DNA of 64,000 nucleotides, taken from positions 151,287,777-151,351,776 of the forward strand of contig NC_045438.1 in the NCBI RefSeq assembly GCF_002776525.5. The letters are read 5' to 3'. The stretch is from Piliocolobus tephrosceles. Lineage: Eukaryota; Chordata; Mammalia; Primates; Cercopithecidae. A model generated the notes under the pieces. The model did not search any database, had not been told where the DNA came from, and was given only the letters and a program-made list of their open reading frames with translations. Below, piece by piece: positions 33,350 to 44,869 of this stretch (the stretch's first letter is position 1; the number at the start of each line of letters is the position of its first letter). The translations under genes and the position numbers were made by a program.

Positions 33350-34104
33350 CAGGCTACTATAAAAAAATAAATAAATAAATTACCACAAACTTGATGACTT
33401 AAAACAACAGATGCTGATCAGGCCCAGTGGCTCATGCCTGTAATCACAGCACTTTGGGAAGCCAAGGTAGGCAGATCACCTGAGGTCAGGAGTTCCAGAC
33501 CAGCCTGGCCAACATGGCGAAACCCTGTCTCTACTAAAGCTACAAAAATTAACCTTGCGTTGTGGTGGGTGCCTGTGATCCCAGCTACTTCGGAGGCTGA
33601 GACAGGAGAATCGCTTAAACCTGGGAGGTAGAGGTTGTAGTGAGCTGAGATCACGCCACTGCACTACACCCTGGGCGAGAGAGCAAGACTCTGTCTCAGA
33701 AAAATAAAAACAAAAGCACAACAGACATTTATTCTCTCACAGTTCTGGAGGCTAGAACTCCAAAATTAAGGTGTCAGCAGAGCCAAGCTCCCCATGAAGG
33801 CTTTAGAGAAAACTCCTTCTTTGCCTCTTCCTAGCTTCTGGTGGCCCCAGCACTCCATGACCTGTGGCAGCCTCCCTCCAATCTCTGCCTTTCTCTTCAC
33901 ATGGCCTCCTTCCCTGTCCACGGTTCTCTGTGTCCTCTTCTCTTGTAATAAGCACATCAGTCATTAGATTTATGGCCTACCCTAAATCCAGGATAACTTA
34001 ATCTCAAGGTTCTTGCAAATGCATCTCAAAGACCCTATTTCCAAACAAGGGCACTTCGGAGGCTCTGGTTGGACATGAATGGGGGGTGGGACATGATTCA
34101 ACCC
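33350..34104 (-). mobile_element. MaLR LTR (MLT1-like), split by Alu
   Basis: Antisense: AGGCTACTAT...TTACCACAAACTTGATGACT, then after the Alu TTATTCTCTCACAGTTCTGG, AGGCTAGAACTCCAAAATTA, CTCAAAGACCCTATTTCC and ACATGATTCAACCCA. Order and spacing match MLT1 in reverse. Confidence 0.85.
33415..33715 (+). mobile_element. AluS
   Basis: A complete sense Alu inside the MaLR LTR. AAACAACAGATG before and GCACAACAGACA after suggest an imperfect target duplication. Confidence 0.92.
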
Positions 34105-35518
34105 ACCATCAGGAGGGCCTGGGAAGTGGTGCTGAATGGGGGATGGAACATGCTGTCAGGTTAAAGCTTTTCTCTAGAACTGGTCTTTCTCCTCTTCTCT
34201 TGCCAGGTAGGGTGCGGCTCCTCCTTTCAGAGTATCAGGCTTCAGGGGGGCAGGACTGGCACCTGCAGATGTTGACCTAAGGAGCTAAGCTCCCTTTCAT
34301 TGCATGGAGCTGGAACCAGTGAGCAGGCTCCCCTCCTGGCCCCTCCCCTGCCCCTTCCCCTTCTCCCCTGCCTGCTTGCTCCCCCTGCAGAGGCACCTGA
34401 TTCTAAGGAGCTTGTGACGGCTTCATAGGAATTGGGCCGTAGATTGTTTGAATGTGACAGCCTGGTGTTTGAAGCGTCTGTCTAGGAAAAAAATTACTAG
34501 TGGCATTCACTCATATAGATGGCATTCTTGAATTGTCTAAAAGTTATTGTGAATCACTGACATGGCTTGTATGTGATTGGCTCATACACAACCTCTCTAC
34601 TGAATACTATCTTGAAGATTCCATCTCGACATTCAAAGGCTCAGGTCTCGTGGGCACATTAGTGCATCTCCTTTATGGGCAGCTCAGCAAACCCAGGGAC
34701 AGGGTATGAGATTCTTATTAGCATCTCCCCGCAGCCAGGCAGTGTGCTCCTATGCAGATGTGCTGGGTGCTTTCCTTTTATGTAAATGTCTGATCCACAA
34801 CAGGGCTATCCTCTGACTGCTTTCATCTCCCTCAGATCTTGCAGAGCCCTTTTAAGGTAGGGATCATTTGGCAGCTCTATCAAAGAATTTGGCCTCCTTA
34901 CATCAAGAATTAAAAATCCTGACATAGCCCTGAAATTCCTCGAGACAAATAGTTCATATATTTTCAGTTCGATGGTGCATTAATCATGAGTTGCTTTGTT
35001 TTTTTTCTTTGAATGTGATAAAAGATCAACTCAAATTAGCTTAAGCACATGAAGGGATTTAATAGGATACTGGATTTTCTTATATAATCAAAGGAGGGGT
35101 TGAACAAACAACCAAACACCAAGAAGGGTGAGGATGTGGCTCTATCAAGGAAAGACTTTAATGAGAGATGAACGTCATAAGGAAAAGCTTTGTTTCGCTT
35201 TTCTCCACCTGGGGACCCCATTATCACTACAGACTGGCCCAGTTTTCACATCTTGCTGTTCCCACAGTCGAAACAGGACTGACTCACTCTCCCTCTGATC
35301 CCAAGGGAAAATAAAATGCCAGGAAGGGGTGTGATTGGTTCAGCCCAGTCAAGGAATTACACTTCTTAATCCAAGCACCCTCACATATCTGGAGAAGTTG
35401 TTTCTTTTGAACATTTATCAAATTATGTTGAGATCTTTGAGTCTAAGTTATAACCTCTTTTGTCTAACGCAAATCTTGATGATTTTGCTGTGTACATGTC
35501 TTTTTTTGTTCTTTTGGT
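34105..35518. other. no recognised gene; strong acceptor-like tract at 34330-34390
   Basis: CCCCTCCCCTGCCCCTTCCC and the following pyrimidines end CTCCCCCTGCAG at 34390, a good splice-acceptor look-alike. No open frame with recognisable content follows. The rest is unassigned. Confidence 0.45.
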
Positions 35519-35811
35519 CTTTTTTTTTTTTTTTTTTTTGAGACGGAGTCTCGCTCTGTCACCCAGGCCGGAGTGGAGTGGCATGATCTGGGCTCACTAC
35601 AACCTCTGCCTCCCATGTTCAAGTTATTTTCCCATCTCAGCCTCCCAAGTAGCTGGGAGTACAGGTGTGCACCACCATGCCCAGCTAATTTTTGTATTTT
35701 TTGGTATAGACAGGATTTCACTATATTGGTGAAACTCCTGACCTCAAGTGATCTGCCTGCCTTGGCTTCTCAAAATGCTGAGATTACAGGAGTGAACCAC
35801 CGTGCACAACC
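35519..35811 (-). mobile_element. AluS/J
   Basis: An antisense Alu with a T21 head, GAGACGGAGTCTCGCTCTG, ending ACCACCGTGCACAACC. A deletion removes the 'gccaggctggtctcg' part of the left arm (near 35727). Confidence 0.92.
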
Positions 35812-36148
35812 TACGTCTGTTTTTGAGAAAATTGATGCTTTGAATGTGATGTTGGCTTCCTTTGATAGAACCATCTCGGCAAAAAATGTCTTCTATTCCA
35901 AGTTTGTTAAAATGGGTCACATATTCTGCTTAAAATCCTGTGATAAGTGCTATTGTGTAGAGGATACTTGGTGCTAGAGATAATCTATAGATTTAATAAA
36001 CACTATAATATTGTGCCTAGCATGAAAAACTATTCTATTGTAAATATACCTTTTATTTGTTGAGGAGCTACAGCTAAGGTTTTAGGGAGGAAAGCTGATA
36101 AAAGTAGCTCTGGGTTATATCCTCATATTGTAAAAAATAAGAGTGAGC
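35812..36148. other. no recognised feature
   Basis: Unassigned; its last 5 bases, TGAGC, are the target duplication of the next LTR. Confidence 0.5.
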
Positions 36149-36800
36149 TGATAGAGTCTGGATGTTGTCCCTTCTAAATCTCATATTGAATTATCGTTCC
36201 CAGTGTTGGAGGAGGGGCCTGGGGGGAGGTGTTTAGGTCATAGGGGAGGCTCCCTCATGGTTTGGTGCTGCTGTCCTTGTGATAGCGAGTGAGTTCATGC
36301 CTGCTCCCTCTTCACCTTCCACCATGAGTCAAAGCTCCCTGAGGCCTCCAGAAGCTGAGCAGAGGCCATTGACATGTTTGTACAGCCCACAAAACCATGA
36401 ACCAATTAAATATCTTTTCTTTTCTTTTTTGTTTCTTACTTTGAGACTGAGTCTTGCTCTGTTGCCTAGGCTGGAGTGTGGTGCAATGATCTCGGCTCAC
36501 TGCAACCTCTGCCTCTTGGGTTCAAGTGATTCTCCTGCCTCAGCCTCCCAAGTAGCTGGGATTACAGGCACCCACCATCATGCTGGCTAATTTTTGTATT
36601 TTTAGTAAAGATGGGGTTTTACCATGTTCACCAGGCTGGTCTCGAACTCCTGATCTCAGGTGATCCACCCGCCTTGGCCTGTAATCCCAAAGTGTTGGGA
36701 TTACAGGTGTGAGCCACCGCACCCGGCCTAAACCTCTTTTCTTTATAAATTACCCAGTCTCGGGTGTTTCTTTACAGCAGTGCAAGAAAGGCGTAACACA
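36149..36800 (+). mobile_element. MaLR LTR (MST/THE1-like), split by Alu
   Basis: TGATAGAGTCTGGATGTTGT to CTCATATTGAATTATCG, GGTGCTGCTGTCCTTGTGAT, then after the Alu CTTTATAAATTACCCAGTCT, CGGGTGTTTCTTTACAGCAG and the end GTAACACA. An exact 5-bp duplication TGAGC flanks it (36144-36148 and 36801-36805). Confidence 0.92.
36416..36728 (-). mobile_element. AluS
   Basis: An antisense Alu inserted in the MaLR LTR, with AAATATCTTTTCTTT before and AAACCTCTTTTCTTT after as a target duplication (13 of 15). CTTGGCCTGTAATCCCAAAG near 36673 carries a small local duplication. Confidence 0.92.
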
Positions 36801-36805
36801 TGAGC

Positions 36806-37065
36806 ATTGCAGCCTGTGTCCTCCTTCAAGAACACAAATGTTGGTTGCAACAGAAAATCGAATCAGATTGTACCATCAAGTTTAGGTTTGTTGCACTTAA
36901 TCATTATTTAATAGAGCAAAATTATTTCCTTATCCTTCTCATTCTCCATTCCTGGTTCCCTAAGGGAGCTAACATTTCATTCGGAAATATTTATTTGCCT
37001 CCTTTGAAGGACAAAGACAAAAGCAGATAAATTAAGCAGGAAACCTAGATCTCTTGCTAGGCTAC
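36806..37065. other. no recognised feature
   Basis: Unassigned. Confidence 0.5.
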
Positions 37066-37262
37066 AGGGCAGCGTGTGAGGCTCAGAAGCAGACAGGCCT
37101 GGATTCAAATGAGACTTGGCTACTTAATGTGAGATGCTGAATACAACACTCAACAATGTGAAGTTTTAATTTTTTGGTTTGCAAAATTGGGATGATAATA
37201 TCACATAGAGTCATCTGAGTATTAAAGGAGATCAGCCATGTAAAGTGTTTGGCGAGGCATTA
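37066..37262 (+). mobile_element. MIR
   Basis: GCAGACAGGCCTGGATTCAA (tRNA-derived B-box side), then GTTTGCAAAATTGGGATGAT and AGTATTAAAGGAGATCAGCC, then GTAAAGTGTTTGGCGAGGC, in consensus order: a nearly full-length but diverged MIR. Confidence 0.85.
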
Positions 37263-38654
37263 CTTGCCAAGGGTCCTATTGGTCCAACTACAGTCAGACC
37301 CCATTCCCTTTTCTGGGTCATCCAAATTTCTCTTCTTGGTTCCCTTGACTCCCTCAGCACAGGGAGAGACACCCCACACCCATGTTAGCCACTAGAAGTA
37401 AGCCTAATGCCACTTCACTGCAGCTTCCCTTCTCTCTGTTGTTCTTAGGGGAATGGGAAGTCCTTTTAGCTTGGCTGACCTCATGCAGGGAGAGCTATGA
37501 GACAGGGAGTGTCTGCCTGTCTTATGTGCCCAGATTATCTTTCAAGGAGAGGTGTTGGTCTTGAGCATTATATTCTCCTTTAAAAGCTAGGACTTGGTAG
37601 GTGTCCATTTCTCCTTTCTCTCACCTTCCATATTTAATAGTGTGTTCATTCCAAGTGCCCTAGTTTCTTGGGAGAGTGTTTCTTAGGAAGAGGAAAGAGT
37701 GTTCATGTCAGAGAACCAGCACAGATTGGGGGCACTACTCTTTGGAATAAGGGGCTGGCTAATTCCATCCGTGGCTGGCTGAGCCCCTAGAGGGTGGCAG
37801 GAAAGAGAATCAGCTGGAATCATGTAAACACTCAGGCGCCAATTGCCTCATCCAAGAAGCTGCTATGAATGTCAAGCGCATCATATTTGCTGAGGCAGGA
37901 TCAGAGACCAGCCAAACTCTATGCTGTGCCAGCGGAAGGATGAAGTAAGACTGTTGTTTCCCCTGCTCATTAACATCCGGTTTTTCTGAGGTGACATTTG
38001 TCCTAGTGATCGAGGGAAATAAATGTGTCTTTGGCATTCTCTGGCGCTTCATATCAAGCTTGGTTTTACAACAGAAGAGCCCAGAGTTATTCTAATAGAC
38101 TATCTATATCAACACAGATGCCAGAAACAAAAATTCATGAGTCAGGGCCTGCGGTGAGGTGAGCATGAACACTGGGTCCTATTTGGTATCTGGGCCTCCA
38201 GCATGGTCAAGAATCCTGCCCTTTCCAGGATAGCTGAAGGAATGGCTGTGACCAGCTGCCTCTGGAAATTCTGATCTAGCTTCCTGAGAATTTGCACAGC
38301 CGCTATGAGCAGCAGTTTTACCCTGGGACACGCTTCTGGGCTCAACTGTCTTTTGCTGAATACAGTACATGATTCTAGCTGAGAATTCAACCACCAGGCC
38401 CAGGGCCAGCGATGATCCTATTTCTGTTAGGAAGAGTCAGGAACACTTTCCATTTAATCCTGTCTCAGATAACATTCAGATGCTTTAACCCATAAAAATA
38501 AATTCAATTCTTTGAGGTCTAATGTGTGCCTGTGTGTTTATATATAGACAATTGGAGCTATATTTCATTATTGGCCTTAATAGAAAAAGCAAGGGCTCAA
38601 TGTCTGTAAGATGAAGCCTATAAAGCTATTTTACCCATTTGTTTATTTTCACTA
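37263..38654. other. no recognised feature
   Basis: The longest stretch here free of young repeats. Two minus-strand frames (37810-38052, 38142-38390) are open for about 80 codons but have no recognised homologue or splice context. Part of it could be a conserved non-coding element; that is untested. Confidence 0.45.
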
Positions 38655-38953
38655 TTTTTTTTGGGGACAGAGTCGGTCTTGCTCTGTGACCCAGGTTGGA
38701 GTGCAGTGGCGTGATCATGGCTCACTGCAGTCTCAAACTCCTGGGCTCAAGCCATCTTCCCACTTTAGCTTCCCTAGTAGCTAGGACTACAGGGGTGCAC
38801 CACCATGCCTGGCTAATTTTAATTTTTATTTTTAGTAGAGACAGGGTCCCCTTGTGTTGCCCAGGCTGGTCTCAAACTTCTGGCCTCAAGCAATCCTCCC
38901 GCCTCCACCTCCCAAAGCGCTGGGATTTACAGGCATGAGCCACTGCACCCAGC
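38655..38953 (-). mobile_element. AluJ
   Basis: An antisense old Alu (GCAGTCTCAAACTCCTGGGC is a J-type right arm), ending CCACTGCACCCAGC. Confidence 0.92.
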
Positions 38954-39837
38954 TTCATTTTACAACCTATAATTATCTTGATAATTCGGGGGAAAATGCA
39001 TTAAGATTCAATAAAATAATGAGCTAGATTTTTTAAATTCTAAAGACAGTATTTGGAATTTTAGTTAAAAATACCATTCAAGCAGGCCTAACTTGTATTT
39101 CTCAATTAGCAAAACATAAGAAAACAATTTCTGATGCTTTTATTCCAGATCTTGAATGAAAAGACTTGTCTGCCACAGAATGGGGCTTGGGTTTGTCAGA
39201 AGAGACGTTGTAGGGACATTTACTGTGGCAAAGCCCATAATTTATGAATTTGTCCAAAGCACCACGTGGTGGTGAATAGGTAAATACTGCTCCAGTACAC
39301 CAGGGAGAAATAATGCAATGAGTTAAATTTCTTAAGAGAAGTCAAGCGAAAACCCTTTTTATCTCTAGTTTTTAAATGGTTTTTCTAATCTGCATGCATA
39401 TATATATGTATTTTTTGTGCCTTAGTAAATATAGCATAGTGAACATAAGCAACCATTTCCTAGGCAAGCCAGAATCTGAAAGGGTTTTAAGGTCATCCTT
39501 TAAAAAAAAATCAGCGCCCATATGTGGAAAATCAACCTTGTAGATTAGAAGTGGCTGAAAGTTCAGAGATCTCACAAACTCAGCCTTTGTTGCCTGTGTT
39601 TTTAACAAGTCTCTGTTTTTATATAGCTTACCCCTTAGTGATAAAAACTGCATGCAGAAAAATTTCCTTAAGTTGATGGTACTGGTTGATCAAGTTATAG
39701 TTAATAAAAGTAAATGTATACATATAATTATTTAAATAACTATATTTTACTTTATATATATACTACTTAATTATAAATATATATATTTATATACTTATTT
39801 ATTTATAATTCCTCCCTTTTATAACATTCAGAGTGTG
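38954..39837. other. unassigned; AT-rich low complexity at 39715-39810
   Basis: No gene is visible. Bases 39715-39810 are TA-rich (TATATATATATTTATATACT-like). Confidence 0.55.
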
Positions 39838-39961
39838 CTTCGTTATTCAAACCTTCTTCTGTCCCCACCATGGGGCTGTGAGCTGCCTGAGGGCAGGGGT
39901 GACACTGCACAGGTCTTTGTATCCTGAGTGCCTAGTTGGGTGCTCCTTATGACTGGATTTA
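39838..39961 (+). mobile_element. L2 3' end fragment
   Basis: GGGGCTGTGAGCTGCCTGAG, GGCAGGGGTGACACTGC and TATCCTGAGTGCCTAGTTGG match the L2 3' UTR ('gtaagctccatgagggcagggac...'). Confidence 0.65.
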
Positions 39962-40131
39962 CAGCTGTGGTTCTCAACCTTGGCTGCACCTTGGAATCCT
40001 CAATCGAGCTTTCACAAACACTGACGCCCAGAAAGCTGGTTTAATTGGTGTATAGAACGTTCTGGGTATTGGGAATTGTAAAAGTCCCCCAGATGATTCT
40101 AATGTGCAATCAACGTTGGGAACCACAGATT
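39962..40131. mobile_element. hAT-Charlie element (MER20-like)
   Basis: Inverted termini CAGCTGTGGTTCTCAACCTT and GTTGGGAACCACAGA surround about 170 bp. GATGATTCTAATGTGCAATC is the expected right subterminal block. Confidence 0.82.
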
Positions 40132-40394
40132 TCAGGAATCAAGTCTCCAAGCGCAGAAGTGGCAGCATCACCTGTCTGAGACGCCAGAGGGCAGGCAGGC
40201 AGGCAGAAGTCAGTGGGTAACACAAAGGCACTTCTGGATTGTCCTGAAACCACATGGGACGTGCTCACTCCCAGCAGAGCGGCCTGGTGTGATAATAGTG
40301 TCATGGGAATTTTTCTGGCCTACTAGTCACAGGTAGTTGAAATGTGTGAAAGGAAGTGTTTGAAGGTATTAGAAAGCTTCAGAACTTAACTTCT
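40132..40394. other. no recognised feature
   Basis: Unassigned; a (GGCA)n-like patch occurs at 40190-40206. Confidence 0.5.
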
Positions 40395-41185
40395 CTGCCA
40401 TTGGTTTCCAAACTATCACATCAATAATTCACAAAAAGAGAAATAAATGAATAAGGAATATATGGAAAATGTTTAGCTTTAGTAGTAATCATATTAGTGC
40501 AAATCAACATTAAAATTATTTTAATGATATTGAGGGTTCACAGGGATAGAGTGAAACTGGTTTTCAATTGACGGAATCCATTGGGCAGCGTGGATCAAGA
40601 ACTACAAAAATGTTCTTATCCTTTGACTCCATAATTCCTTTCTGGGAGTCTATTATAAGGAAACAATTCACAATATGGGAAAATCTACTTGGAAAAAGAT
40701 GTTCATCATGGTTATCTCTAACAGTGCAATATCAGAAGCAGTCAAAGTATTAAACAACATGAGAAAGTTAAAGACCGAGTCTTGCTCTGTCACCCAGACT
40801 GGAGTGCAATGGTGCATTCTTGGCTCACTGCAACCTCTACCTCACAGACTCAAGCAATCCTCCTGCCTCAGCTTCCCAAGTAGCTGGAACTACAGGTGTG
40901 TGCCATCACGCCCGGCTAATTTTTGTCGTTTTGTTTTTTTGAGAGATGGGGTTTCACCATGCTTCTCAGACTGATCTTGAACTCCTGGGCTCCAGTGATC
41001 TGCCTGCCTCAGCCTCCCAAAGTGTTGGGATTACAGGCATGAGCCATCACACCCAGCCTAAAAATATACATTGTATCCATTGGGTGGAATATTATGCAGC
41101 AATTATGAAAATAGATAGAAATGAAAATTGTGTTATCTATAGAAATGTTTATGCTCATTATGATACAGTGCTGTTTGTAAACTAT
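40395..41185 (+). mobile_element. L1M 3' part, split by Alu
   Basis: TCCTTTGACTCCATAATTCC, GGGAGTCTATTATAAGGAAA, ATGTTCATCATGGTTATCTC, then after the Alu GGTGGAATATTATGCAGCAA and AATGTTTATGCTCATTATGA, in L1M ORF2-end/3' UTR order. Confidence 0.8.
40772..41058 (-). mobile_element. AluJ/S lacking T-rich head
   Basis: An antisense Alu starting directly at GACCGAGTCTTGCTCTGTC and ending CACACCCAGCC. The A-tail equivalent is missing. Confidence 0.9.
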
Positions 41186-42187
41186 TATATCAATTGGGGT
41201 TTAAAAAAGGCCACTTGGGATATCTTCAGTCCCAAAACACTCCTCTCCTCGAAGGAATGCTGTTATGGTACACCACACATTTGCTTTCTATGTTGGCTGA
41301 CCTACCATAGCTTCAGGTCTTTCATCTAAACCACCTATCCTTGGAAATAGCTGCTGGTCCTTTTCATCAGAGGTTGCCATGGGTACAGGCATTTTTTCTT
41401 TTTTAACTGACTATCTTGCACTCCTTTAAAGAGCCAGATATCAATGAGAGGGAAAGGCAATTAAATACGGTGAAAATTCTTTCTGTATATTGCACACAGG
41501 AGAAATGAGAAGCCCATTCCATTCATCTTTTAGGTGATCTATTCCTGGGGTCTCATCCTCTCAATTTGAGATTTCTGGATGTTCTTAAATTAAAGAGCCT
41601 TGCCGACCACCTTAAAGAGCAATTTGAGGGTATAGCTTGTTACCAACAGTGTAGAATCCTCAGCTTGAGTAATGCTAAAAATAATCAAACAGGAAATGGG
41701 TGTACAGAGGAGGAATTGCTACAAAATGAATAAGGATTATCTTGAAAATTCATCTGCAAGAATTCCAGGACTTGTATGGATACTGGAGTTTTGGGGTTTC
41801 TTCCAAACAGTTATGCATGAGAAAGCAAAGCTGTTGCTCAACACAGAGGCTGCAGTTTGTTTTCCTGCTTATGAACATAGGCAACGCTTTTAGATTCTAC
41901 AGCGAGCTGTGCCACAACCAGGTAATTAACACCGAGTGATATAAATACAGATTAAGTTGTGGTATAGTACTTGTCATCTATTATTAACTTATGATGAAAA
42001 GTTATTAAACTATTATTTTTAAATGATGTAGCCCAAGTTATCTTCTGCAGTGTGGCTTCGGCATATGGTCAAAGTCAGGCTGGAGCCAACAGGATTCCTT
42101 TCCATCAGAGAGGATGGAAATCACCTTGAACAGATGAGTTGCCACCATCAGAGTGAGGTGACAAAAGTGGCTATTTGAACCTTAAGA
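41186..42187. other. no recognised feature
   Basis: Unassigned. The open frame at 41672-41893 lacks family or splice support. Confidence 0.45.
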
Positions 42188-42560
42188 CTTTCTATTTTAT
42201 TTATTTATATACTTATTTTTAATTATGGTAAAAAGCATATAACATAACATTTACCATCTTAACCATTTTAAGTGTACAGTCATGTTCAGTGTGTTCACAT
42301 TGCTGTGCAAAGGATCTCCAGAACCCTTTTCATCTTGCAAAAATGAAACTTTGTATCATTAAACAACTCCCCATTTCCCCTTCCCCAGCCCCTGGCAATC
42401 CTTGTTCTACTTTCTGTCTCTATTAATTTGACTACTCAGGGTACTTTAGATCAGTGGAATCATACAATGTTTGTCTTTTTGTGACTGGCTTGTTTCACTT
42501 AGCACAGTGTCTTCAAGGTTCATCCAGGGAGTGGCATGTGTCAGGGATCTGTTTTTCTTT
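42188..42560 (-). mobile_element. L1M 3' end
   Basis: Antisense: AACATAACATTTACCATCTT, GCTGTGCAAAGGATCTCCAG, CCCTGGCAATCCTTGTTCTA, GTGGAATCATACAATGTTTG, TTGTTTCACTTAGCACAGTG and TTCATCCAGGGAGTGGCATG, the reverse of an L1M ORF2 end/3' UTR. Confidence 0.87.
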
Positions 42561-42563
42561 TTC

Positions 42564-42633
42564 TCCTTCCTTCCTTCCTTCCTTCCTTCCTTCCTTCCTT
42601 CCTTCCTTCCTTCCTTCCTTCCTTCCTTCCTTC

Positions 42634-42688
<55 letters not shown>
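42564..42688. repeat. (TTCC)n(TTTC)n compound microsatellite
   Basis: About 70 bp of CCTT repeats followed by about 54 bp of CTTT repeats, uninterrupted. It forms the extended head of the following antisense Alu. Pure polypyrimidine on the plus strand. Confidence 0.97.
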
Positions 42689-42689
<1 letters not shown>

Positions 42690-42984
42690 TTTTTTGAAAT
42701 TGAGGCAGAGTCTTGCTCTGTTTTCCAGGCTAGAGTGCAGTGGTAGGATCTTGGCTCACTGTAGCCTCTGTTTCCTGGGCTTAAGCGATTCTCCCACTTC
42801 AGTCTCCCAAGTAGCTGGGACCATGGATGTGCATCACCATGCCCAGCTAATTTTTTGTATTTCTGGTGGAGATGGGGTTTCACCATGTTGGCCAGGCTGG
42901 TCTTGTACTCTTGGCCTCATGTGATCTGCTTACCTTGGCCTCCCAAAGTGCTGGGATTACAGGCGTGAGCTACCACGCCTAGCC
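42689..42984 (-). mobile_element. AluS
   Basis: An antisense Alu (GAGGCAGAGTCTTGCTCTG to CCACGCCTAGCC). The microsatellite before it has replaced its A-tail. Confidence 0.92.
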
Positions 42985-43460
42985 TGGCATCTGGTTTCTG
43001 TCTCACCACTCCTCCAAATCTCTTTTCTCCAAGAGTGTTAAACTCTTCTGGAATAAAACAATTATTTTTTGAAATAAAGTGCCCCTGTTGCATGATGCAT
43101 GCACAGGAAATCTATTTCTTGATTATGTTTTCTTCCGGATGTGATTCTTTGTCCACCTTTTGCATGTTGTCTTCTTTTCACCTTTAATTTTCTTTCCGCT
43201 TAGTTTTCTTTTTGGCCTTAGAATCCCTGTAGAGCAGACAGAAATTACTCATAAATAGACAGCTCTGCTCAGATGTCTAATTGCTGTCATGTAGCGTAAT
43301 GCATTCTTCTTGACATATTCCCTACTGTATTTTGAGACTGGTTAGTTTATTGCATGTTTCCAGCTTTAAGGCTAGGTGTTGCTTTTAGTTTATTTTTATG
43401 TGAAGCCAAGCCGGGGCTAACGTCTGAGCCTGGAGGATGTGAGTTCTGAAAGATCTTTGA
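42985..43460. other. no recognised feature
   Basis: Unassigned, with T-rich patches around 43160-43215. Confidence 0.5.
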
Positions 43461-43597
43461 GGCCAGGCACAGTAGCTCATGCCTGTAATCCCAGTACTTT
43501 GGAAGGACACGGCAGAGGAGGACCACTTGAGGCCAGGAATTTGAGACCAGCCTGGGCAAATAGTGAGACCCCATCTCTACAAAAGAAATACACATAA
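43461..43597 (+). mobile_element. Alu left monomer (FLAM-like)
   Basis: GGCCAGGCACAGTAGCTCAT to CCCCATCTCTACAAAAG; one arm only. Confidence 0.85.
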
Positions 43598-43812
43598 ATA
43601 AGGAAAAGAAAGTTTTTGGAGACTGTGTCAAATTCAAAGGGCCCACTTGATTCAGCAGCTCGCATGAGATTGGGGTCATTACCCCTGCCCAGCATGGTGT
43701 CTTGGAGGGTGGGAAACCTTGGTGGCCTTTGTAGCATTTTTCAAAGTTCCCTAGGGGAGAAGGGCTTCTAATCTGGGGGGCTTATCTATATTTTTTCACA
43801 GGACAGGGACGC

Positions 43813-44334
43813 TGTGTTAGTCCATTTGTGTTGCTATAAAGGAACACCTGAGACTGGGTAATGTATTTTAAAAAAAAAAAGAGGTTTATTTGGCTCATGG
43901 TTGTACAGGCTGTATAAGCACGGCACTGGAATCTCCTCAGATTCTGGTGAGGCCTCAGGAAGCTTTTAGTTATGGCAGAAGGAAAGGAGAGCCAGTGTGT
44001 CACATGGCAAGAAAGGGGACAAGAGAGACACCAGGCTCTTTTATTTCTTTCTTCTTTTTCTTTTTCATTTGTTGAGAGAGTCTCACTGTGTCACCCAGAC
44101 TGGAATGTAGTGACTGTTCTTGTCTCACTGCGACCTCTGCCTCCTGGGTTCAAGCAGAATGGCAAAACTTCTCAAACCATATGAGATGCCAATCCATGCC
44201 CTTGGTCTACTTCTCTGGAAATTGGCAGGCATTATGAGTGAGATGGTTCAAGATTTTATTGACTAACCTTCTCCCACCATGGTGTTTCTGGGGAGGGGAA
44301 AGCAGGCAGAAGCCACACCATATCATACCACTGC
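43813..44334 (-). mobile_element. MaLR LTR (MST/THE1-like), degenerate
   Basis: Antisense: TGTGTTAGTCCATTTGTGTT, GAGACTGGGTAATGTATTTT and GTGAGGCCTCAGGAAGCTTT are clear. After an Alu fragment the end CCACACCATATCA fits the LTR's other edge, but the part between is badly diverged. Confidence 0.65.
44042..44155 (-). mobile_element. Alu fragment
   Basis: Antisense T-rich head and the first part of the right arm (GAGAGAGTCTCACTGTGTCA to CCTCCTGGGTTCAAGC), then an abrupt end: a short, 5'-truncated insertion. Confidence 0.85.
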
Positions 44335-44356
44335 AGAATCTTTTGGTTTTTCCCTT

Positions 44357-44693
44357 GATGCTTCTCTCTCTTTCTTTTCTTCCTTCCTTCCTTTCTCTCT
44401 CTCTCTCTCTCTTTTTTTCTTTCGCACTTTGTCACCCAGGCTGGAGTGCAGTGGTATGATCTCAGCTCACTGCAACCTCTACCTCCTGGGTTCAAGCAAT
44501 TCTCCTGCCTCAACCTCCCGTGTAGCTGGGATTACAGGGACGTGCCACCACGCCCAGCTAATTTTTGTATTTTTAGTAGAGATGTGGTTTCGCCATGTTG
44601 GCCAGGATGGTCTTGAACTGCTGACCTCAGGTGATCCACCCACCTCGGCCTCCCAAAGTGCTGTTATTGCAGGTGTGAGCCAGTGCACCTGGC
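44357..44693 (-). mobile_element. AluS with TC-rich head
   Basis: An antisense Alu whose head is a CT/CCTT microsatellite (44363-44420). It ends CCAGTGCACCTGGC. The TGATGCTTCT target duplication is present at 44356 and 44694. Confidence 0.93.
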
Positions 44694-44703
44694 TGATGCT
44701 TCT

Positions 44704-44869
44704 TTTTCAACGTATATAATAAGAAGCTGTTCCTTTTTCCTTGTTAAATTGCAACTGGGAAATTTTTATTGTTTCCTTTTGGCTTCTGTGTTTGTTCACG
44801 GTATTTTGTTCATTGTCTTAGCTAGTGGTGAGAGAGTCTATGAGCTGGTTTTGTTCTGTTGTTTGTGCC
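44704..44869. other. no recognised feature
   Basis: Unassigned, T-rich. Confidence 0.5.

Noticed and set aside
34105..34400. Possible coding exon after the pyrimidine tract
   Set aside because: The sequence after the acceptor-like AG soon meets stops in all useful frames and resembles no known protein.
37810..38390. Two minus-strand frames of about 80 codons as possible exons
   Set aside because: No recognised homologue, no convincing splice borders, and lengths expected by chance.
42446..42924. Long open frames of 146-156 codons on both strands
   Set aside because: They run through the TTCC/TTTC microsatellite and an Alu; composition alone explains them.
44279..44719. 146-codon plus-strand frame
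   Set aside because: It is MaLR end, TC repeat and antisense AluS read through; there is no gene structure.
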